Source: an uncultured Clostridium sp.
GTDB lineage: Bacteria; Bacillota; Clostridia; TANB77; CAG-508
Length of the DNA: 47,487 nucleotides
Direction of reading: 5' to 3'
NCBI GenBank assembly: GCA_900556135.1
Contig: USNR01000010.1
Coordinates: 1 to 47,487 of the forward strand
Part shown: positions 1 through 7,754 of the stretch, in pieces
Numbering within the stretch: the stretch's first letter is position 1
Layout of the letters: each line of letters starts with the position of its first letter
Position numbers and translations under genes: made by a program
The notes under the pieces: model-generated
Told to the model about the DNA's origin: nothing
The model's input: the letters and a program-made list of their open reading frames with translations, nothing else
Database searches by the model: none

Positions 1-74
1 GAACACAGAAGTCAAGCTCTTACGTGCCGACAATACTCGCGAGTTACCTTGCCTGAAAGATAGGTCGTCGCCAG
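1..74 (+). rRNA. rrf: 5S ribosomal RNA, 3' part only
   Basis: The window opens inside a 5S rRNA. The conserved loop C/helix III segment GAACACAGAAGTCAAGCTCT is at positions 1-20, and the end GTCGTCGCCAG closes helix I near position 74. The 5' half lies outside the window. A tRNA-Asn follows 11 bases later, the usual order at the end of a Firmicutes rRNA operon. The last base is approximate because helix I cannot be checked without its 5' strand. Confidence 0.9.
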
Positions 75-85
75 ATTTTATATAT

Positions 86-161
86 TCCTCGTTAGCTCAG
101 TTGGTAGAGCGCTCGGCTGTTAACCGATAGGTCGTTGGTTCGAGCCCAACACGAGGAGCCA
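86..161 (+). tRNA. tRNA-Asn (anticodon GTT)
   Basis: This is a 76-base cloverleaf with encoded CCA. The acceptor strand TCCTCGT pairs with ACGAGGA. The D arm is GCTC/GAGC, the anticodon loop CTGTTAA gives GTT (Asn), and the T arm carries GGTTCGAGCCC. One pair at the base of the anticodon stem (C-T) is mismatched. It is cotranscribed with the 5S gene just upstream and followed by a terminator at 239-276. Confidence 0.95.
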
Positions 162-238
162 TAAACGATTTTCGTCGAACAATTTGAAAGTCTTGATATA
201 AAAGAATTTCAAAATTTAGACAAAATCAAAAAAGAGAA

Positions 239-276
239 AGAAGTTAGTTTGATTCTATAAACTAACTTCTTTTTTG
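239..276 (+). terminator. Intrinsic terminator of the rRNA/tRNA-Asn unit
   Basis: A 12-bp perfect stem, AGAAGTTAGTTT (239-250) with AAACTAACTTCT (259-270), has an 8-base loop and is followed by TTTTTTG. It lies about 80 bases after tRNA-Asn and is the natural end of the rRNA operon transcript. Confidence 0.85.
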
Positions 277-310
277 TTTTCTATAACAAAAATCTCTAAG
301 GAGGTTATAA

Positions 311-556
311 GTATTTTATGATGATTCTCGAAATTATGTAGGCGATTACGTTAGAAATAAAACTCTTAAAGATGAAAGTAAAGAAGAAGTATATACTGAT
401 GTTAAAGATTTTATGGATTACTTATATTACTGGAATGAAAAGTATTATAGAAATGGATTTGCAGATATAATTTATGAAGCAGATGAAAAAAAACTGCAAA
501 AAGCATTGATACCAATGTTTTTAGCAGTGTTAGAAAATAAAAATGAACGTACTTAA
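311..556 (+). pseudogene. Gene remnant without a usable start
   Basis: A frame open from 311 to the TAA at 554-556 encodes about 80 acidic, protein-like residues (for example YVGDYVRNKTLK and DFMDYLYYWNEKYY). It has no ATG, GTG or TTG near its start. A strong ribosome binding site (AAGGAGG, 298-304) stands at good distance from ATG 318, but that ATG is in another frame and stops after seven codons. The simplest reading is a gene with a lost 5' end or a one-base frameshift just after the start. I do not recognise the family. It sits between two RNA genes with no partner. Confidence 0.45.
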
Positions 557-592
557 AGAATCAAAAATAATGTATAAAATTTATAAATTATA

Positions 593-623
593 TTGACTTT
601 TTTAGTAAAAGTGCTATTATACT
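593..623 (+). promoter_or_regulatory. Promoter of tRNA-Arg
   Basis: TTGACT (593-598) is followed after 16 bases by TATTAT (615-620); TATACT at 618-623 overlaps it. Transcription would start about 10-15 bases before the mature tRNA at 640. Confidence 0.6.
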
Positions 624-639
624 AATTGTAGGTAATCAA

Positions 640-716
640 GGGTCAGTAGCTCAGTTGGATAGAGCATCGGCCTTCTAAGCCGAGGGTCAGGGGTTCGAAT
701 CCCTTCTGGCTCACCA
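640..716 (+). tRNA. tRNA-Arg (anticodon TCT)
   Basis: This is a 77-base cloverleaf with encoded CCA. The acceptor strand GGGTCAG pairs with CTGGCTC using two G-U pairs. The anticodon loop CTTCTAA reads TCT, which decodes AGA, the main arginine codon in this AT-rich genome. It has its own promoter and terminator, so it is a one-gene unit. The arginyl-tRNA synthetase gene begins 271 bases downstream. Confidence 0.95.
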
Positions 717-720
717 AAAA

Positions 721-755
721 AGAATTATTTCTATTTTTGAAATAATTCTTTTTTT
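721..755 (+). terminator. Terminator after tRNA-Arg
   Basis: AGAATTATTTC (721-731) pairs perfectly with GAAATAATTCT (739-749), followed by a run of T. It begins four bases after the tRNA CCA end. The stretch 756-987 before argS is AT-rich, has a TATAAT at 883-888 without a convincing -35 box, and shows no T-box signature. Confidence 0.8.
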
Positions 756-987
756 ATTGAAATAATAGAAAAAAAATGATATAATTTGGAATAACAAGTT
801 ATGTATTGATAAGAATGCAATAATTAAATACATAAAAATAAAAAAATAGAATTAAGAAAATTAATTTTTGGTAGTGTACTATTATAATAGTTAATGAGAT
901 TGGTTCTATATTTTGACTATTACATAAATTATATATATTAGATAATATAGAAATTAATTAAATAAATAGAAAGGTTGAGAATACAAA

Positions 988-2778
988 ATGAAAATAATTA
1001 ACAACATACTTGAAAGTATTGTTATGGAAGCATTTAAAAGGGCAGGATTTGATAGTAAATATGGTAAAGTGAGTTTATCAGACAGACCAGATTTATGTGA
1101 CTACCAATGCAATGGAGCTTTAACAGCAGCTAAAGAATATAGGAAAGCACCATTTATGATTGCAGATGAGGTTGTAAAAAATATTGAAAATCAAATGATA
1201 AAAAAGGTTGAAATGGTTAAGCCAGGGTTTATAAACATAACTTTGTCAGAAAAGTTTTTAAGTGAATATTGTCAGAAAATGATTGAAAGTAATAAGTTGG
1301 GATTTGAAGACATTAAAGGAAAAAAAATTGTTTTAGATTATGGTGGACCTAATATTGCAAAACCATTACATGTTGGACATTTAAGACCAGCAGTTATTGG
1401 TGAGTCTATAAAAAGAATTCACAAATTTGTTGGAGATGAAGTAATAGGTGATGTGCATTTGGGAGACTGGGGATTGCAAATGGGTTTAATAATCGAAGAG
1501 TTAAAAGTTAGAAAACCAGATTTATTGTACTTTGATGAAAATTATGAAGGGGACTACCCAAAAGAACCTCCGTTTACAATAGATGAATTAGAAGAAATAT
1601 ATCCAGCTGCAAGTAAAAAAACTAAAGTAGAAGACAATGCAACAGCTGAAGAAATTGCATTTGCAGAAGAATTTAAAGAAAATGCAAGAAAAAATACTGG
1701 TTTACTTCAACAGCAAAAAAGAGGATATTATGATTTGTGGAAACAAATAGTAGCAGTATCGCTAGAAGATTTAAAAAAGAATTATGAGAAATTAAATGTT
1801 AACTTCGATTTATGGCTAGGAGAAAGTGATTCTCAAAAATATGTTCCTGAAATGATAAAGATGATGGAAGATAGGAAAATAATATATGAAAGTGATGGAG
1901 CAATGGTTGTTGACGTACAAGAGCCAACAGATAATAATACAATTAATCCGTGTATGATTTTGAAACGCGGAGGAGTATCGTGTTATCAAACAACTGATTT
2001 AGCAACACTATTACAAAGAAAGAAAGAATTTAATCCAGATGAAGTTATTTATGTAGTAGATAAAAGACAAGAGATGCATTTTGTTCAAGTTTTCAGGTGT
2101 GCTAAAAAAGCGGACTTGGTAAATTCCGATACAGTATTAACATTTTTAGGATTTGGAACTATAAATGGAAAAGACGGAAAACCTTTTAAAACAAGGGATG
2201 GAGGAGTAATGCGTCTTGAAAAATTAATAGAAGAAGTTAATAAAAAAATATACAATAAATTAGCAGATAATAAAGAAATGACTGAGAAAGAAAAAAATGA
2301 GATTTCAAAAATTGTTGGTTTAGCTGCATTGAAATATGCTGATTTATCAAATCAAATATCAAAAGATTATATTTTTGATATAGACAAGTTCACTTCGATA
2401 GAAGGAGATACTGGTCCATATATTCTTTATACAATAGTTAGAGTAAAATCAATTATTAAAAAATATAAAGAGAACAATCCTAATTTTGTAAAAAGTAAAA
2501 TAACTATACCAGGTTCAGATGTAGAAAGAAATATTATGTTGCTTATTTCACAATTCAATCAAACGATAGAACAAGCATATATTGAAAATGCTCCATATAA
2601 AATATGCAGTTACTTGTATAAATTAGCAACTGAATTTAATTTATTCTATAATAATACCAAAATATTAAAAGAAGAAAAAGCAACTGCAGAAGCTCATATT
2701 GAATTAATTACATTAGTTAAACATGTATTAGAAATTGGTATAGATTTGTTAGGATTTTCAGCACCAGATAAGATGTAA
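988..2778 (+). CDS. argS: Arginyl-tRNA synthetase
   Basis: This class I synthetase charges tRNA-Arg with arginine in the cytoplasm. The N-terminal tRNA-binding domain has SDRPDLCDYQCNGAL at about residues 31-45. The HIGH-type signature is KPLHVGHLRP near 125. The second catalytic signature has the E. coli-like form GKDGKPFKTRDGG near 395, not the KMSTRKG form of Bacillus ArgS. The C-terminal anticodon-binding domain is present. The length of 596 aa is slightly above the usual 550-580. The start follows an AGAAAGG site. It is the first gene of a five-gene run with gaps of 12-20 bases, and tRNA-Arg lies just upstream. Confidence 0.95.
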   Translation: MKIINNILESIVMEAFKRAGFDSKYGKVSLSDRPDLCDYQCNGALTAAKEYRKAPFMIADEVVKNIENQMIKKVEMVKPGFINITLSEKFLSEYCQKMIESNKLGFEDIKGKKIVLDYGGPNIAKPLHVGHLRPAVIGESIKRIHKFVGDEVIGDVHLGDWGLQMGLIIEELKVRKPDLLYFDENYEGDYPKEPPFTIDELEEIYPAASKKTKVEDNATAEEIAFAEEFKENARKNTGLLQQQKRGYYDLWKQIVAVSLEDLKKNYEKLNVNFDLWLGESDSQKYVPEMIKMMEDRKIIYESDGAMVVDVQEPTDNNTINPCMILKRGGVSCYQTTDLATLLQRKKEFNPDEVIYVVDKRQEMHFVQVFRCAKKADLVNSDTVLTFLGFGTINGKDGKPFKTRDGGVMRLEKLIEEVNKKIYNKLADNKEMTEKEKNEISKIVGLAALKYADLSNQISKDYIFDIDKFTSIEGDTGPYILYTIVRVKSIIKKYKENNPNFVKSKITIPGSDVERNIMLLISQFNQTIEQAYIENAPYKICSYLYKLATEFNLFYNNTKILKEEKATAEAHIELITLVKHVLEIGIDLLGFSAPDKM

Positions 2779-2798
2779 ACAGAACTAGGAGGAAAAGT

Positions 2799-3467
2799 AT
2801 GAAATCGGAAGATGCAAATATAATAATTAAAATGAAACGAAATATACATCATTTGATTTTAAGGAAAAGAATCCACAAAAGAAGTTTTACACTCATTTCA
2901 CAAAATTGTGTTGGTGGAGTGATATACCATATGCTAGATATGCCTTTTAAAACACCAACAATAAATCTTTATATAAATGATGAAGACTTTGTGAAACTAG
3001 CGGAAAATCCCCGATATTATTTTTCTATTGAACCTGAGCCATTATTAGAAAAATATATCGAACCAACCGATGAACAAGTAAATTATCCTTTGATTAAAGT
3101 TGGTGATATAACAGTATATTGCAGACATTATAATAGCTGTAAAGAGGCTATTGATTCATGGAACAGGAGAAGGGAAAGAATAGATTATAATAATATTTAT
3201 GTTATTGCTACGAGTTGGAATCTACATGAAAGTGCAGAATTAATAGAAAGAATAGGAAAATGTGGATATCCAAATGTAATATTTACTTATGAAAAATATG
3301 ATTTGCCAAATTGCGTATATCTTAAGGGAGATAAATGGAAAAAAGACAAAAGAGGATTCGTGAAACCAGCAATACCAAATTATTCTAAAAATGGATACAT
3401 AAGGAACTTTGAAGAATTGTTCGATTTTCCTAAGTGGATAAACTACGGAGTAGTAGAAGAAAGATAG
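2799..3467 (+). CDS. DUF1919 family protein
   Basis: This is a soluble protein of 222 aa. The segment FTLISQNCVGGVIYHMLDMP (residues 30-49), followed by TPTINLYINDEDFVKL, matches the DUF1919 signature as I remember it (ISNNCWGG..Y....TPFVGLF..). Members are mostly uncharacterised and often sit in polysaccharide loci. The C-terminal half has a repeated W..R pattern and the motif YVIATSWNLHES. There is no signal peptide or membrane segment. The start is fixed by AGGAGG 8 bases upstream. It lies 20 bases after argS and 12 before the radical SAM gene, so the genes are surely cotranscribed. The function is unknown. Confidence 0.7.
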   Translation: MKSEDANIIIKMKRNIHHLILRKRIHKRSFTLISQNCVGGVIYHMLDMPFKTPTINLYINDEDFVKLAENPRYYFSIEPEPLLEKYIEPTDEQVNYPLIKVGDITVYCRHYNSCKEAIDSWNRRRERIDYNNIYVIATSWNLHESAELIERIGKCGYPNVIFTYEKYDLPNCVYLKGDKWKKDKRGFVKPAIPNYSKNGYIRNFEELFDFPKWINYGVVEER

Positions 3468-3479
3468 GAGGTAACTTTT

Positions 3480-4364
3480 ATGAAATTAGCAAAAAATGAG
3501 CTAAGAATTTCTATTACAGCAGCCTGTAATATGAAATGTGTGTATTGTCATAATGAGGGTAATACAAAAATGGCAATGCTTACAAAAGAACAAATTAGAG
3601 AAATTGTAGAGGCAAGCAAAGATTTTGGACTTAAAAAGATAAGAATTACTGGAGGAGAACCACTTGTATCTCCATATGTGGAAGAAATATGCCAAATGCT
3701 AACAGAAGAATATGGAATTAGTGTAGAGATGAATACAAATGGAATTGAAATTGAAAAATTGCTTAGAATGATAAAAAAAGGATGGTTAAAAAAAGTTGTA
3801 ATTGGCATGGATTATTTCGATAAAGAAATATCAAAAAATTCTCCAGTGGGTAAAAGTTCTGCTACAATAAAAAACAATATTCTTGAAATCAAAAAAACAG
3901 GCTGTGAAGTTCGTATAGCCACGGTATACAATGATGATGATGAAAATACCGAAAATATAGTAAGGTGGGCAGTTGATAATGATATTGGAGTAAGAGTTTT
4001 AGAAATTGTTAGAGACGAAACTGATGAAGAATATAGCAAAAGATATATGAATCTTCAAAAGAAAATTGCTGCTGATATAGAACTTGACTGGCATATAGAT
4101 AGTGTTATGGAAGAATTGAATGGCGCTAAGGATGGAAAAGTATTAGTAAAATTTTATCATTCTCTTTGTAGATTAGGCTTATGTAATATCTGTAAAAAGG
4201 TACCATTTAGAATAACAAGCAGTGGTATAGCTAGACCATGCATCTTAACTTCATCAACAGATGTTGATTTGTTTGACGGAAGCATACGTGAGAATATTAC
4301 TAAAGTTATGAAACAAGAAATTGATATCAACAAAATAAGAAGTTCGGAAGTTATTTTAAAATAG
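3480..4364 (+). CDS. Radical SAM protein, MoaA-like
   Basis: A cysteine triad CNMKCVYC (C16, C20, C23) binds the SAM-cleaving 4Fe-4S cluster. It is followed by the glycine motif RITGGEPLVSP near 56-66. A second cysteine group near the C-terminus (CRLGLCNIC, then C about 15 residues on) resembles the auxiliary cluster of MoaA. At 294 aa it is shorter than MoaA (about 330) and lacks MoaA's GG tail, and no other molybdopterin genes are near, so cofactor synthesis is unlikely. AGGAGG precedes the ATG. The context (synthetase, DUF1919, kinase, HIT) suggests a dedicated small-molecule or peptide modification; the substrate is unknown. Confidence 0.8.
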   Translation: MKLAKNELRISITAACNMKCVYCHNEGNTKMAMLTKEQIREIVEASKDFGLKKIRITGGEPLVSPYVEEICQMLTEEYGISVEMNTNGIEIEKLLRMIKKGWLKKVVIGMDYFDKEISKNSPVGKSSATIKNNILEIKKTGCEVRIATVYNDDDENTENIVRWAVDNDIGVRVLEIVRDETDEEYSKRYMNLQKKIAADIELDWHIDSVMEELNGAKDGKVLVKFYHSLCRLGLCNICKKVPFRITSSGIARPCILTSSTDVDLFDGSIRENITKVMKQEIDINKIRSSEVILK

Positions 4365-4378
4365 AAAGGAAATATACT

Positions 4379-5395
4379 GTGGCTGTTGAAGAAAGTATCT
4401 TAAATAAGGAAAGTATTAAAAAAATTATGATTGAACAATATGGTATATCAGTTGAAGCAATAAAAAAAATAAATAGAGGAAGCGCCAATGTGTTTGAGAT
4501 TTTTTCAAAAGGTAGTCATTATATATTAAAAGAATTCCAAAGTAAAATTGACATTGATAAGATTAAAATTGAATATATGGTTGTTGAACATTTAAGAAGA
4601 GATGGAGTAACTACACCAAAATACATTTTAAATAAAAATGGAGAATTATACTTTGAATTTAACAAAAGGCTTTTAATAGTACAAAAATTTATAGAGGGAC
4701 AAGTTGTGGATTCTAATACGTCAAATCAAGAACAAATTATAGAATCTGCATGTGTATATGGAAAAATAATAAAGTCATTGGAAAACTTTAAATATGAACT
4801 GCCTAATTTTAAGAGACATTATATGTCAAAAGAATTGTGCGAGCAAGATATAAAAAATATTGAACAATTAATAAAAATAAATAAAAATAAATATGTTAAT
4901 GATGCATTATTGCATAAAAGGAAAATATTATTAAAATTGAAAGATTTGGATTATACTTGGCAGAATAAGTTAACATATAAAAAAAGCCATGGTGATTATA
5001 CGGTGACTCAATTTATTTATAATGACAAAGAAAACATAGAAGCAATAGTTGATTGGGTATCAGCAAGGAAAATTCCCGTTGCAAGAGAGTTAATTAGAAA
5101 TTATTTTTTTATGGCTAAGGAAATAAAAAAACAAAATGTTAATTTTGAGTTTTTCTTAGAGTATATAAAGGAATTTGAAAAATACCAAGAATTAAATGAT
5201 TATGACTTAAAATATATGCCATTATTGTATCTAATTGAATTATCGAGAACAATATATGGTTATGAGCAATATGTTTACAATAACTTAGTAGAATATTTAG
5301 ATTTTGGAAATAAACTCTATAATCAATGTTTATGTGTAGAAAAAAATAGTGATGAACTGTCAAGAGAGTTACTAAAGTTAAAAAAAAGTAAATAA
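4379..5395 (+). CDS. Aminoglycoside phosphotransferase-like kinase
   Basis: This is an APH/choline-kinase fold protein of 338 aa. The likely ATP-binding lysine is K51 (YILKEF). The catalytic loop SHGDYTVTQF is at 203-212 (H204, D206), and the metal-binding IVDWVSA is at 223-229. The family phosphorylates hydroxyl groups of small molecules (aminoglycosides, choline, homoserine). The substrate cannot be told from sequence, and it need not be a resistance enzyme. Translation starts at GTG 4379, placed by GAAAGGA 8 bases upstream; the first methionine codons inside would cut the N-lobe. It is the fourth gene of the argS operon. Confidence 0.8.
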   Translation: MAVEESILNKESIKKIMIEQYGISVEAIKKINRGSANVFEIFSKGSHYILKEFQSKIDIDKIKIEYMVVEHLRRDGVTTPKYILNKNGELYFEFNKRLLIVQKFIEGQVVDSNTSNQEQIIESACVYGKIIKSLENFKYELPNFKRHYMSKELCEQDIKNIEQLIKINKNKYVNDALLHKRKILLKLKDLDYTWQNKLTYKKSHGDYTVTQFIYNDKENIEAIVDWVSARKIPVARELIRNYFFMAKEIKKQNVNFEFFLEYIKEFEKYQELNDYDLKYMPLLYLIELSRTIYGYEQYVYNNLVEYLDFGNKLYNQCLCVEKNSDELSRELLKLKKSK

Positions 5396-5414
5396 AATGA
5401 AAGGAATGAAAAAT

Positions 5415-6065
5415 ATGAACTATTCTAACGAATGCCCTTTTTGTACTGAGACAAGATATATTAACAATAAATTAGCAAATTTACCAGCTGAAGAAGCAAT
5501 ATTATTTGAAAATGAAGATATATATGTGAGGGTTGATATTTCACCACTATGTTTAGGACATATTTTAATTATAACGAATAAACATTATTTAAACTTTTTT
5601 GAGATACCTAAAGAAATTAAGATTCAGGTTAGCAAATTAAAAGAAAAAATAAAAGAAGTTTATAAAGAAATATATAATTCTGACGTTTTATTTTTTGAAC
5701 ACGGATCGGCGCAGTCAGGATATGCAGGAGCAAGTATAGATCATGCACATTTGCACTGTATTCCATACAAATTTGATTTGATGGAATCTTTAAATGAAGA
5801 ACTTGGACAAGCTGAGGAATGTGATATACTCTCATTGGAGAAGAATTTTAACAATGAATTTTCTTATATTTATATAGAAAGTAAAAAGAATGGAAATAAA
5901 ATTTATAGAGTTGAAAAGTTACCTAGTCAATTTTTGAGAAGATTGGTGTTCGAAAAACAAGGAAGTCAAAAATATAAATGGCAAGAAAAATGTATAACAT
6001 TAGATAGTGTCAAAAATTTAAAACAAACAATAGAAGATTTAAAAGGTAAGATATTTATAGAATAA
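5415..6065 (+). CDS. HIT-family nucleotide hydrolase or transferase
   Basis: The histidine triad HAHLHC gives this family: nucleotide-binding enzymes that cleave or transfer nucleoside monophosphates (Hint, Fhit, GalT-like, Ap4A phosphorylase). An N-terminal ECPFC pair may bind zinc. Three in-frame ATGs exist (5397, 5406, 5415). AAAGGA at 5400-5405 sits 9 bases before 5415, so I take that one, giving 216 aa; the triad is then at about residues 110-115. It is the last gene of the argS operon. A kinase followed by a HIT enzyme suggests sequential phosphorylation and nucleotidyl chemistry, but that is inference. Confidence 0.8.
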   Translation: MNYSNECPFCTETRYINNKLANLPAEEAILFENEDIYVRVDISPLCLGHILIITNKHYLNFFEIPKEIKIQVSKLKEKIKEVYKEIYNSDVLFFEHGSAQSGYAGASIDHAHLHCIPYKFDLMESLNEELGQAEECDILSLEKNFNNEFSYIYIESKKNGNKIYRVEKLPSQFLRRLVFEKQGSQKYKWQEKCITLDSVKNLKQTIEDLKGKIFIE

Positions 6066-6443
6066 AAATAATACTTGTATAAAAGATTATATTTCTCACA
6101 CGCGAAAACGAGAAACGAGTTAAAGATATTGAGTTTGAGTTAAATTGCTCGAACTCTATATTTTTGATTTAGTGAGTCAGTGAGGATTTACAGAGGAAAA
6201 ATGTATTGCAAACTACATAGAGCAACATAAGAGTTTAATTGTGAAGTATGACGTGGAGTAAGGAAAAATAAAAATTTGACTTGATGAATAAAAAATTATA
6301 ATAACAAGGCTTAATAAGTGGCAAAGATAACAAGATAGATTAAAGTCAGAAAAATATGCATAACCTTATTAAGAAAAATTCAAGTAAAGTAGAAAATGAA
6401 TTAATCTAGCAATTATTGGGTAAAATACATATGAGGTGAGATT
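6066..6443 (+). other. Intergenic region between the argS operon and splB
   Basis: No coding frame of note lies in these 378 bases. A hairpin GAGTTTGAG (6131-6139) with CTCGAACTC (6148-6156), one G-U pair, is followed by TATATTTTTGATTT and may end the argS operon. TTGACT (6276-6281), 15 bases, then TATAAT (6297-6302) is a likely promoter for splB, leaving a leader of about 130 bases in which I see no strong structure. Confidence 0.5.
6276..6302 (+). promoter_or_regulatory. Likely promoter of splB
   Basis: TTGACT and a perfect TATAAT are 15 bases apart, slightly short for a vegetative promoter. splB in Bacillus is transcribed by the forespore sigma factor G; I do not see a clear sigma-G element here. 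Confidence 0.5.
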
Positions 6444-7487
6444 ATGTTTAACCCAAAAACAATTTATTATGAAGAAAATGTTGAAAATTATGAATTAGGA
6501 CGACAGTTATTAGAAAAATATAAAGATGTACCAAAAGTTATAATAGATAACCACAATAATATAGAAGAATTACGAAAAAAAGAAAATGCAGAATTTCCAA
6601 AATTAAAACAAAACCTAATTTTAGGAATTAGAAAAACACATAAATATGTAGAAAATCATAAAGTATCAGACTTCTTAGTACCATACACGTCATCAGGTTG
6701 CACAGCAATGTGTCTGTACTGCTATTTAGTATGTAATTACAATAAATGTTCATACTTGCGACTATTTGTTAATAGAGAAGAAATGCTAGATAAAATAATA
6801 AGAACATCAAACGAGTATACTGGAAAAGTTGGAACAATAAAACATAATCCATATGTGAAAGATAATTCAGAATTAACTTTTGAAATTGGAAGTAATAGTG
6901 ACTTAGTTTTAGAAAATACAATAACTGAAAATTTGGAATGGACAATCGAAAAATTCGGAGAAAATAATAATGGATATATAACATTTCCAACCAAATTTGC
7001 ATATGTAGATTCATTATTAAACTTAAAACATAATGGAAGAACAATAATTAGAATGAGTGTTAATCCAGAGGAAATTATAAATAAAGTAGAATTTGGAACG
7101 TCAAGACTAAAGGATAGAATAAATGCATTAAATAAATTAAAATCAGCAGGATATAAAATTGGAATACTAATAGCACCTGTTATATTGGTAGAAAATTGGA
7201 AAGAGCTATATAAAGAATTAGTAGAAACCCTAGATAGAGAATTGAGCCAAGAAGTAAAAGATGATGTTTTTTTCGAAGTAATATTTATGACGTATAGTTA
7301 TGTGCATACAAAAATAAATGAAGAAGCATTTCCTAATGCAATTAATTTGTATGATAAAAACATAATGACCGGTAGAGGGAGAGGAAAGTACATGTACAAA
7401 CAGGAAATTCGAAAAGAAGGAGAAGAATATATGAGAGAATTATTAAATAAATATTTTCCAAATAATTCTATAATTTATATTGTATAA
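6444..7487 (+). CDS. splB: Spore photoproduct lyase
   Basis: This radical SAM enzyme repairs the UV-induced 5-thyminyl-5,6-dihydrothymine lesion in spore DNA during germination. The cluster cysteines are C86, C90 and C93 in SGCTAMCLYCYLVCNY, typical of SplB. The following YLRLFVNREEM, the phrase FEIGSNSDLVLE and the ending of the protein also fit. Its 347 aa agrees with the usual 340 or so. The start has a GAGGTGAGATT site upstream. No regulator is linked. It fits the sporulation genes elsewhere in the window. Confidence 0.9.
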   Translation: MFNPKTIYYEENVENYELGRQLLEKYKDVPKVIIDNHNNIEELRKKENAEFPKLKQNLILGIRKTHKYVENHKVSDFLVPYTSSGCTAMCLYCYLVCNYNKCSYLRLFVNREEMLDKIIRTSNEYTGKVGTIKHNPYVKDNSELTFEIGSNSDLVLENTITENLEWTIEKFGENNNGYITFPTKFAYVDSLLNLKHNGRTIIRMSVNPEEIINKVEFGTSRLKDRINALNKLKSAGYKIGILIAPVILVENWKELYKELVETLDRELSQEVKDDVFFEVIFMTYSYVHTKINEEAFPNAINLYDKNIMTGRGRGKYMYKQEIRKEGEEYMRELLNKYFPNNSIIYIV

Positions 7488-7495
7488 AATTAGTA

Positions 7496-7524
7496 TTGAC
7501 ATAAATGAAAAATGGGAGTAAAAT
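7496..7524 (+). promoter_or_regulatory. Promoter of the 5S-like leader / ABC exporter operon
   Basis: A perfect TTGACA (7496-7501), a 17-base spacer and TAAAAT (7519-7524) make one of the best vegetative promoters in the window. It starts only 8 bases after splB. A start near 7531 would omit most of the 5' strand of the outer leader helix (7525-7532), so either the start is a little earlier or read-through from splB also matters. Confidence 0.75.
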
Positions 7525-7711
7525 GTTGTTTGTCGATTATAGAGAGAACCTGTAACATTCCGAACCAGAAGTCAACTCTATTTTATAGGATTATATGATT
7601 TTATACAATCAAACAACTATAAAACAGCACTAGACTTGCAAAATAAGGAACAATACAAAAAATCATATAATGCCAAATATAAAGATAAAATCTTTGTATT
7701 TGGTATTTTTT
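7525..7711 (+). ncRNA. 5S-rRNA-like regulatory leader with terminator
   Basis: The segment 7525-7617 has the plan of a shortened 5S rRNA. The outer helix is GTTGTTTG (7525-7532) with CAAACAAC (7610-7617). Helix II is ATAGAG (7539-7544) with CTCTAT (7576-7581). Helix III is AC-CTG (7548-7552) with CAG-(AA)-GT (7566-7572), including the two-adenine bulge typical of 5S. A 13-base loop C carries CATTCCGAAC. The run 7562-7579 equals the 5S copy at position 1 apart from two missing bases. The third arm is AT-rich and lacks loop E. A strong terminator follows 44 bases before the ABC ATPase start. Alternatives are a stand-alone small RNA or a decayed 5S gene. Confidence 0.65.
7671..7711 (+). terminator. 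Intrinsic terminator in the ABC operon leader
   Basis: A 16-bp uninterrupted stem, 7671-7686 with 7690-7705 (two G-U pairs), an AAA loop and TTTTTT. It is placed between a good promoter and the ABC genes, so it either ends a small RNA or works as a conditional attenuator. Confidence 0.9.
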
Positions 7712-7754
7712 CGATGAAAAATAATTAGGTGAAAATTACCGGAAAGGATGGAAA

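Noticed and set aside
86..300. Integrated element at the tRNA-Asn 3' end
   Set aside because: tRNA 3' ends are common attachment sites, but I see no integrase and no repeated copy of the tRNA end in the window.
717..987. T-box or riboswitch before argS
   Set aside because: No AGGGTGG-type T-box sequence and no terminator between the tRNA-Arg terminator and argS; only a weak promoter-like TATAAT.
3480..4364. MoaA (molybdopterin synthesis)
   Set aside because: The cysteine pattern is MoaA-like, but the protein is short, lacks the GG tail, and no other molybdopterin gene is near.
4379..5395. Aminoglycoside resistance gene
   Set aside because: The APH fold is shared by many metabolic kinases; cotranscription with argS and a radical SAM gene does not look like a resistance cassette.
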